A stretch of DNA of 17,943 nucleotides from Willaertia magna (Eukaryota > Heterolobosea > Eutetramitea > Acrasida > Naegleriidae), in the NCBI GenBank assembly GCA_902984215.1, contig CADWAF010002867.1, positions 1 to 17,943 on the forward strand. Reading direction: 5' to 3'. The notes under the pieces were generated by a model. The model did no database searches. It was given only the letters and a program-made list of their open reading frames with translations, and had not been told where the DNA came from. Of the stretch, positions 14,803 to 17,943 are shown piece after piece. Within the stretch, counting starts at the first letter, position 1; each line of letters begins with the position of its first letter. The position numbers were made by a program, and so were the translations under genes.

Positions 14803-15530
14803 GTGATGGTAGTGGCACTCAAAATGACAATACTTCTTCTTTAGTTGATAGTATTTGTGATTTGGGTGGAAGATTAGTGGCAGTTGACAAGAGTGAAATG
14901 AAACCTCATGCAAAATCTTGGGAAAAATCAGCTAGCCTTCCAGAAATCATCACAACAAACAATAAGACAGATAATGACTATTGCTTTATTGGCTTTGAAA
15001 AAAGTGGTAACACTACCAACGGTAATTTAGTTTGCTATAAGAAAACTGGATGTCCAACACAAGAATTTTGTCAGACAATAGCACGAAAAAACCTTCACCA
15101 CCAGGTCCAAGAGGTTCAGTTATTATTGGTAATGAAAACTGTGATTTACGCTTAAAAGGAAAGGCAATCAGTGGCCTTAATAACGACAACCATCCAGTTA
15201 AATCAGGTATCCCCCGATGTTTTGGAACAGATTTAGTTCGTGAAAATATTTGTAGAGATTTTACATGCAATGCTTTGTGGTATGATCCAATTAATAAATG
15301 TATTATAGATCCAACAGGTGATGGTCAAGGAATTAAGGACGTTTTAGAAAAGGTAATTAGAATTCCAGTCAAAGAGAAATATTGGAATTTCTGGGCTAAA
15401 GGTAATCCCTCAAAGATTATGAGATATTATAAATTTATGCAGATGGGGTATAAACCAGCTAATAGAAAACAAGACAATTTATAATTAAGACTGCTAAAAA
15501 GTTTGTACAAGATGATACTTATTCATATTA
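14793..15530 (+). pseudogene. Nucleotidyltransferase-like pseudogene (copy 2)
   Basis: The DNA is closely similar to copy 1 (minus strand, 8697-7600) but carries several breaks. There is no ATG at the 5' end. About 339 bases are missing in frame after CYKKTG (near 15046), with TGG at the junction, which removes the VVGGAVRD and DxD-equivalent parts. Ten bases are missing after GCACGAAA (near 15088), shifting the frame. One base is missing near 15465, which ends the frame at 15484. Between the breaks the protein is well kept: VAVDKSEMKPHAKSWEKSAS, then GTDLVRENICRDFTCNALWY and GNPSKIMRYYKFMQMGYKP. It has the intact reading IIDPTGDGQG where copy 1 has a one-base loss. The N-terminal linker differs in length and sequence. 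It cannot make a working enzyme. Confidence 0.88.
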
Positions 15531-15680
15531 ACTCTTTACATACTTTTTAATGTATCTCTACAAATATCATGTTGATATTTGAAAATGCAACAGATTTAAA
15601 AATAATATAATTAGTTGGAAATTTAATTAAGCCTAATCTACAGCACCTAAAGTTTCAAAGAAGTCTCCCGTTCCAGAACA
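15531..15680. other. Spacer between pseudogene copy 2 and the GBP-like gene
   Basis: AT-rich, no frame. Similarity to copy 1 has faded. It leads into the second copy of the shared promoter block. Confidence 0.4.
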
Positions 15681-15774
15681 AATATTTGAAGTCTAACAAT
15701 TAATTTGAAAATGTATTTCGAATAAAACGTTGCCAAAAAGCTTGTATCCATAAATAAACTTTTTAATAAAAAAA
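15681..15774 (+). promoter_or_regulatory. Shared promoter/5'UTR block, copy 2
   Basis: ATTTGAAGTC, AATTAATTTGAAAATGTATT, TCGAATAAAACGTTGCCAAAA, AGCTTGTATCCA and TAAATAAACTTTTTAATAAAA match the blocks before 9320 (minus) and 17188 (plus), base for base over most of their length. The first part (GGACAGTTTT in the others) is replaced by CCAGAACAAAT. Confidence 0.75.
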
Positions 15775-16383
15775 ATGAATCGAAACCTAGAAGAAGGGTT
15801 GAAACCTGTAAAGAAACTAGAAACAGTTGAAGCGAGTGATCAGGAAAATTACGATTTAACTGGAGGTAGCAATTCTTCTACTGGAAGTAAAACTGCTTGT
15901 GACATGGTAACATCAGATAATTATCTTAAACACCCTCTATATTTACAATTTATTTTACAAAAAAGTATTCCACTAATGTTATTCAATGATTACAGTTACG
16001 ATGCCACAATCGGCGACGTTAGACCATTAAGACAAGATGAAGGTTTAATTAATCCTGAGACTGGAGAATTAGATAAAACCTACAAAGAAAGAGATAAAGT
16101 CTATTTAGTGAAAGAAGCACTTTTGATGATTAGACAATTATGCAACACTAACCAAAATATTTTGGTTTGTTATGTGACAGGCCAACAACGTACAGGAAAA
16201 TCTTTATTATCAAATTTAATTATTAATGATAACCCTAATCAGGAAACAAAAGGTATTTGGATGGAGGCACGATTAATTGATAATGAAAAAGGACAAAAGT
16301 TCATTTTGCTCGAGACAGAAAGTCAATGTTTTAGGGATGACATAAACTCTTTATTGTCAATATTAAGATCATCATTAACATAA
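15775..16383 (+). CDS. Truncated GBP-like (guanylate-binding protein) GTPase with leader, 202 aa
   Basis: The leader MNRNLEEGLKPVKKLETVEA and SDQENYDLTGG is shared with the genes at 9320 and 17188. From about residue 57 it resembles the N-terminal GTPase domain of GBP/dynamin-superfamily proteins: RDKVYLVKEALLMIR before the P-loop GQQRTGKS (136-143), the switch-like TKGIWMEA (158-165), and LLETES (178-183) at the place of LLDTEG. The G3 motif DxxG is therefore changed, and the frame stops at TAA after ILRSSLT, long before the guanine-specificity motif, the rest of the GTPase fold and the helical domain. Family members hydrolyse GTP and assemble on membranes, in animals and plants often in immune defence. 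This product should not be an active GTPase. A relic of a coiled coil 130 bases downstream suggests the rest of the gene was lost. Probably a decaying gene, or a short derived protein. Confidence 0.7.
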   Translation: MNRNLEEGLKPVKKLETVEASDQENYDLTGGSNSSTGSKTACDMVTSDNYLKHPLYLQFILQKSIPLMLFNDYSYDATIGDVRPLRQDEGLINPETGELDKTYKERDKVYLVKEALLMIRQLCNTNQNILVCYVTGQQRTGKSLLSNLIINDNPNQETKGIWMEARLIDNEKGQKFILLETESQCFRDDINSLLSILRSSLT

Positions 16384-16511
16384 AAAACTGTTTCTTATTC
16401 ATGTAACCTAGATTGCCTTTCTTTTGTTGATAAGCGACAGTTCTGAAAAATTAGAAAGCACTATGCAGTTCTAACTTTGGAATTATTTCCAGCAATTATT
16501 TCTAATTTTAA
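16384..16511. other. Decayed DNA after the GBP-like frame
   Basis: About 130 bases without a frame. Short stretches read like broken coding sequence (for example SSEKLEST and LWNYFQQLFLILR) but contain stops. It probably holds remains of the GTPase gene body between the truncated frame and the coiled-coil relic. Confidence 0.4.
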
Positions 16512-16637
16512 GAATTCTTAAAACGAATTATTGAATGTCAAGAAAAACAAATGTCAAATAACCTCGAAAAATTGAATAGAAAATCAACCGTTTCAAAAGT
16601 AATAAATGATATGACAGAAAAGATGTTGCAAGAATGA
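16512..16637 (+). pseudogene. Coiled-coil gene relic
   Basis: Reads EFLKRIIECQEKQMSNNLEK and continues to MTEKMLQE before TGA. It is a close match to residues about 84-127 of the intact coiled-coil ORF at 17188-17679 (EFLKQIIECQEKQMSNFLEE). DNA identity is high across AAGAATTCTTAAAAC...GATATGAC. One codon is missing (VSKVIND against VELKVIND) and the frame then ends. Further decayed similarity (CAGAATGTCAAATGA, CAGCAACAAGAGATAATGAAAT) continues to about 16685. Confidence 0.8.
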
Positions 16638-16687
16638 CAGAATGTCAAATGAAATAAACTGCTCAGCAACAAGAGATAATGAAATAA

Positions 16688-16770
16688 CTGTTGATTGTAA
16701 ATAACAAAAAAGTCCATACGCCTTAAATTTGCAGTAATACTGCTGCGCTTTAAAACTACAAAGAAAAAAA
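16688..16770 (+). repeat. Shared 3' flank, copy A
   Basis: CTGTTGATTGTAAATAACAA...GTCCATACGC, then CTTAAATTTGCAGTAATACTGCTGCGCTTTAAAACTACAAAGAAAAAAA. The same sequence follows the coiled-coil ORF at 17811-17927. Copy A lacks 30 bases present in copy B. It contains the symmetric string GCAGTAATACTGC. It shows that the two units descend from one gene together with its 3' end. Confidence 0.85.
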
Positions 16771-16822
16771 TAACCCAGCAGAATCTAAATAAACAAGTTG
16801 GTACATTTTTCGAAAACAAATT

Positions 16823-17104
16823 ATCTATTCAGGTGAAGATAAAAAGGTTGAAGAAATTACTGGAAATTTTGTTTAATTATTAACAATTTTTGATAAGATA
16901 TTGGAAAGTACACAATGTTATTTATTGGGCAATGAATTGTATTGGTGTGATTTATTTTTATTAGATTTTATTCTTTTTGCTGAAGTTGCTGGTGGTGATA
17001 TTTCTTTGTTTATTAACGTGGTTGAGTGGAAGAAGAGAGTTGATTTAATTAAGTATTTACAAAAAAAATACAAAGCTTGGTTAGGACAGTTTTATTTGAA
17101 GTGA
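16823..17104 (+). pseudogene. Glutathione S-transferase C-terminal domain relic
   Basis: In one frame it reads IYSGEDKKVEEITGNFV, a TAA stop (16874-16876), then LLTIFDKILESTQCYLLGNE, LYWCDLFLLDFILFAEVAGG and DISLFINVVEWKKRVDLIKY to a TGA at 17102-17104. The pattern FDKxLE...YLLGNxLxWxDLxLxDF is typical of the all-helical C-terminal domain of sigma/alpha-like cytosolic glutathione S-transferases. The N-terminal thioredoxin-fold half with the glutathione site is absent. The stop is one C-to-T change from CAA (Gln). After the stop there is no ATG. The last 20 bases (GGACAGTTTTATTTGAAGT) are also the first bases of the shared promoter block. Confidence 0.7.
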
Positions 17105-17187
17105 CACCACAATTAATTTGAAAATGTGTTTCGAATAAAAGTTGCCAAAAAGCTTGTATCATCCATAAATAAACTTTTTAATAAAAA
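17084..17187 (+). promoter_or_regulatory. Shared promoter/5'UTR block, copy 3
   Basis: From GGACAGTTTTATTTGAAGT through CAATTAATTTGAAAATGTG, TTTCGAATAAAAG, TTGCCAAAAAGCTTGTATC and CATAAATAAACTTTTTAATA to the ATG at 17188. It matches copy 1 at its start and copy 2 through its second half. The 5' part overlaps the end of the glutathione S-transferase relic. Confidence 0.78.
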
Positions 17188-17679
17188 ATGAATATAAACC
17201 TAGAAGTGTTGAAATCTGATCAGGAAAATTACGATTTAGTTGGAGGTAATACTACTGTTTTACGTTCCTTTTCAGAAGAAAGGGTAATAAAGGATAAAAA
17301 AATGTTACAACAGCTAAAAGATTACAGTGAACAAATTATACAACAGAAAATACACAACCAAAAATTAAAAGAACAAGAAGCAAAAATCAAACAAGAAATG
17401 GAAATAAGAAAAAAGAACCAAGAAAGCCAAAAAGAATTCTTAAAACAAATTATTGAATGTCAAGAAAAACAAATGTCAAATTTCCTTGAAGAATTGAATA
17501 GAAAATCAATTGTCGAATTAAAAGTAATAAATGATATGACACAAAAGATGTTTAAAGAACAAGCAAGGATGCAAGAATACCAAATGAGACAAATGGGTCA
17601 ACAACAAGAAAAATTGAAATCTACTATTAATAGTGTTATTGAAAACTCAAAACAAGAATGGAAATATTATCAAATTTAA
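17188..17679 (+). CDS. Leader-tagged coiled-coil protein, 163 aa
   Basis: ATG at 17188 in AAAAAATG; frame to TAA. The leader MNINLEVLKSDQENYDLVGG is shared with the GBP-like gene at 15775 and, more weakly, with 9320. From about residue 35 to the end it is one long, highly charged helix rich in Gln, Lys and Glu (KIKQEMEIRKKNQESQKEFL, then EQARMQEYQMRQMGQQQEKL), with hydrophobic residues every three to four positions, as in a coiled coil. There is no membrane segment, signal peptide or enzyme motif. The same coiled coil survives as a relic after the truncated GTPase. This ORF is therefore best read as an internally deleted form of a leader-GTPase-coiled-coil gene that lost its GTPase but stayed in frame. 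It may still make a protein able to pair with full-length relatives. Confidence 0.75.
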   Translation: MNINLEVLKSDQENYDLVGGNTTVLRSFSEERVIKDKKMLQQLKDYSEQIIQQKIHNQKLKEQEAKIKQEMEIRKKNQESQKEFLKQIIECQEKQMSNFLEELNRKSIVELKVINDMTQKMFKEQARMQEYQMRQMGQQQEKLKSTINSVIENSKQEWKYYQI

Positions 17680-17943
17680 TTGCCTCATTAAGTATTTCTA
17701 ATATTGAAACTGATTTTGATAACATGTTATTGTGAAACTATTTTGAACAGTTAAGGTAAGAATGGTCAACAAAATTTTGAACAGATTTAAAAGAATTACT
17801 TTCTTGTTGACTGTTGTTGATTGTAAATAACAAAAAAGTCCATACGCATTATAAGAATTCCACACCAATAAAATTGCCTTAAATTTGTGGTAATACTGCC
17901 GCGCTTTAAAACTACAAAGAAAAAAAATTTTAATTTATTTACT
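17680..17943. other. 3' flank of the coiled-coil gene
   Basis: No gene is seen. The first 130 bases carry a short AT-rich spacer with a weak continuation of GBP-like coding sequence that cannot be assigned. The rest is the shared 3' flank (17811-17927), then the window ends. Confidence 0.45.
17811..17927 (+). repeat. Shared 3' flank, copy B
   Basis: Matches 16688-16770 at both ends. It has 30 additional bases at about 17848-17877 (ATTATAAGAATTCC...AAAATTGC) containing AATAAA, a possible polyadenylation signal that copy A has lost. Confidence 0.85.

Noticed and set aside
16538..16819. Minus-strand ORF over the coiled-coil relic and 3' flank
   Set aside because: It is the antisense of Lys/Gln-rich coding DNA and has Phe/Leu/Ser-rich composition typical of such shadows.
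16874..16876. In-frame TAA in the glutathione S-transferase relic read as Gln (alternative genetic code)
   Set aside because: Catalase, the protease, dynamin and other intact genes here end at TAA, and Gln is written CAA in them, so TAA is a stop.
1..17943. CRISPR arrays, insertion sequences, bacterial operons or phage genes
   Set aside because: No regularly spaced repeats, transposase motifs or Shine-Dalgarno-led gene clusters were found. Introns, 5S type and the tRNA intron place the DNA in a eukaryote.

Overview
This is AT-rich nuclear DNA from a unicellular eukaryote. Evidence for a eukaryote: a dynamin gene broken by three GT-AG introns (80, 285 and 71 nt), a eukaryotic-type 5S rRNA gene ending in a T-run, a tRNA-Glu gene with a 15-nt intron after position 37, A-rich AAAAATG-type start contexts, and long Asn and Gln runs. 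Genes are compact, mostly single-exon, and not arranged in operons. A free-living amoeboid or amoeboflagellate protist (heterolobosean such as Naegleria, or an amoebozoan) fits best, but this is inference from style and not an identification. All five clearly intact genes with a recognisable or long product end in TAA or TAG, so the standard code applies.

Layout. 1-6407 is an ordinary gene-dense part on the + strand: a small unknown protein, a secreted trypsin-like protease with a Pro/Thr linker and basic tail, a complete DRP1/Dnm1-type dynamin (membrane fission of mitochondria and peroxisomes in its family), and an unknown Asn/Tyr-rich protein. 6630-7302 is a small RNA polymerase III cluster: 5S rRNA, a tRNA-Val-like gene apparently split by 71 bp, and tRNA-Glu(UUC). 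7253-9320 (minus) is a disrupted gene of the class II tRNA-nucleotidyltransferase/poly(A)-polymerase-head family, preceded by a leader ORF. 9550-12457 (minus) holds a membrane-tailed unknown protein and a very Asn-rich protein with a previously unnamed internal repeat. 12975-14600 (+) is an intact haem catalase. 14793-17943 is an accessory zone of duplicated and decayed genes: a second, broken nucleotidyltransferase copy, a truncated guanylate-binding-protein-like GTPase, a coiled-coil remnant, a glutathione S-transferase remnant, and an intact coiled-coil ORF.

The most unusual feature is a roughly 100-bp promoter/5'UTR block, continuing into a short N-terminal leader (consensus about MNxNL...DQENYDL), that occurs three times (before the genes starting at 9320 minus, 15775 plus and 17188 plus) and drives three different protein bodies: a Ser-rich/nucleotidyltransferase region, a GBP-like GTPase and a coiled coil. 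The last two look like complementary deletion products of one ancestral leader-GTPase-coiled-coil gene, because a relic of the same coiled coil and the same 3' flank follow the GTPase. The window therefore seems to catch a rapidly rearranging, leader-tagged gene family that pairs a nucleotidyltransferase-like protein with a GBP-like GTPase. Any role in stress or defence is speculation from the GTPase family, and no function is shown here.
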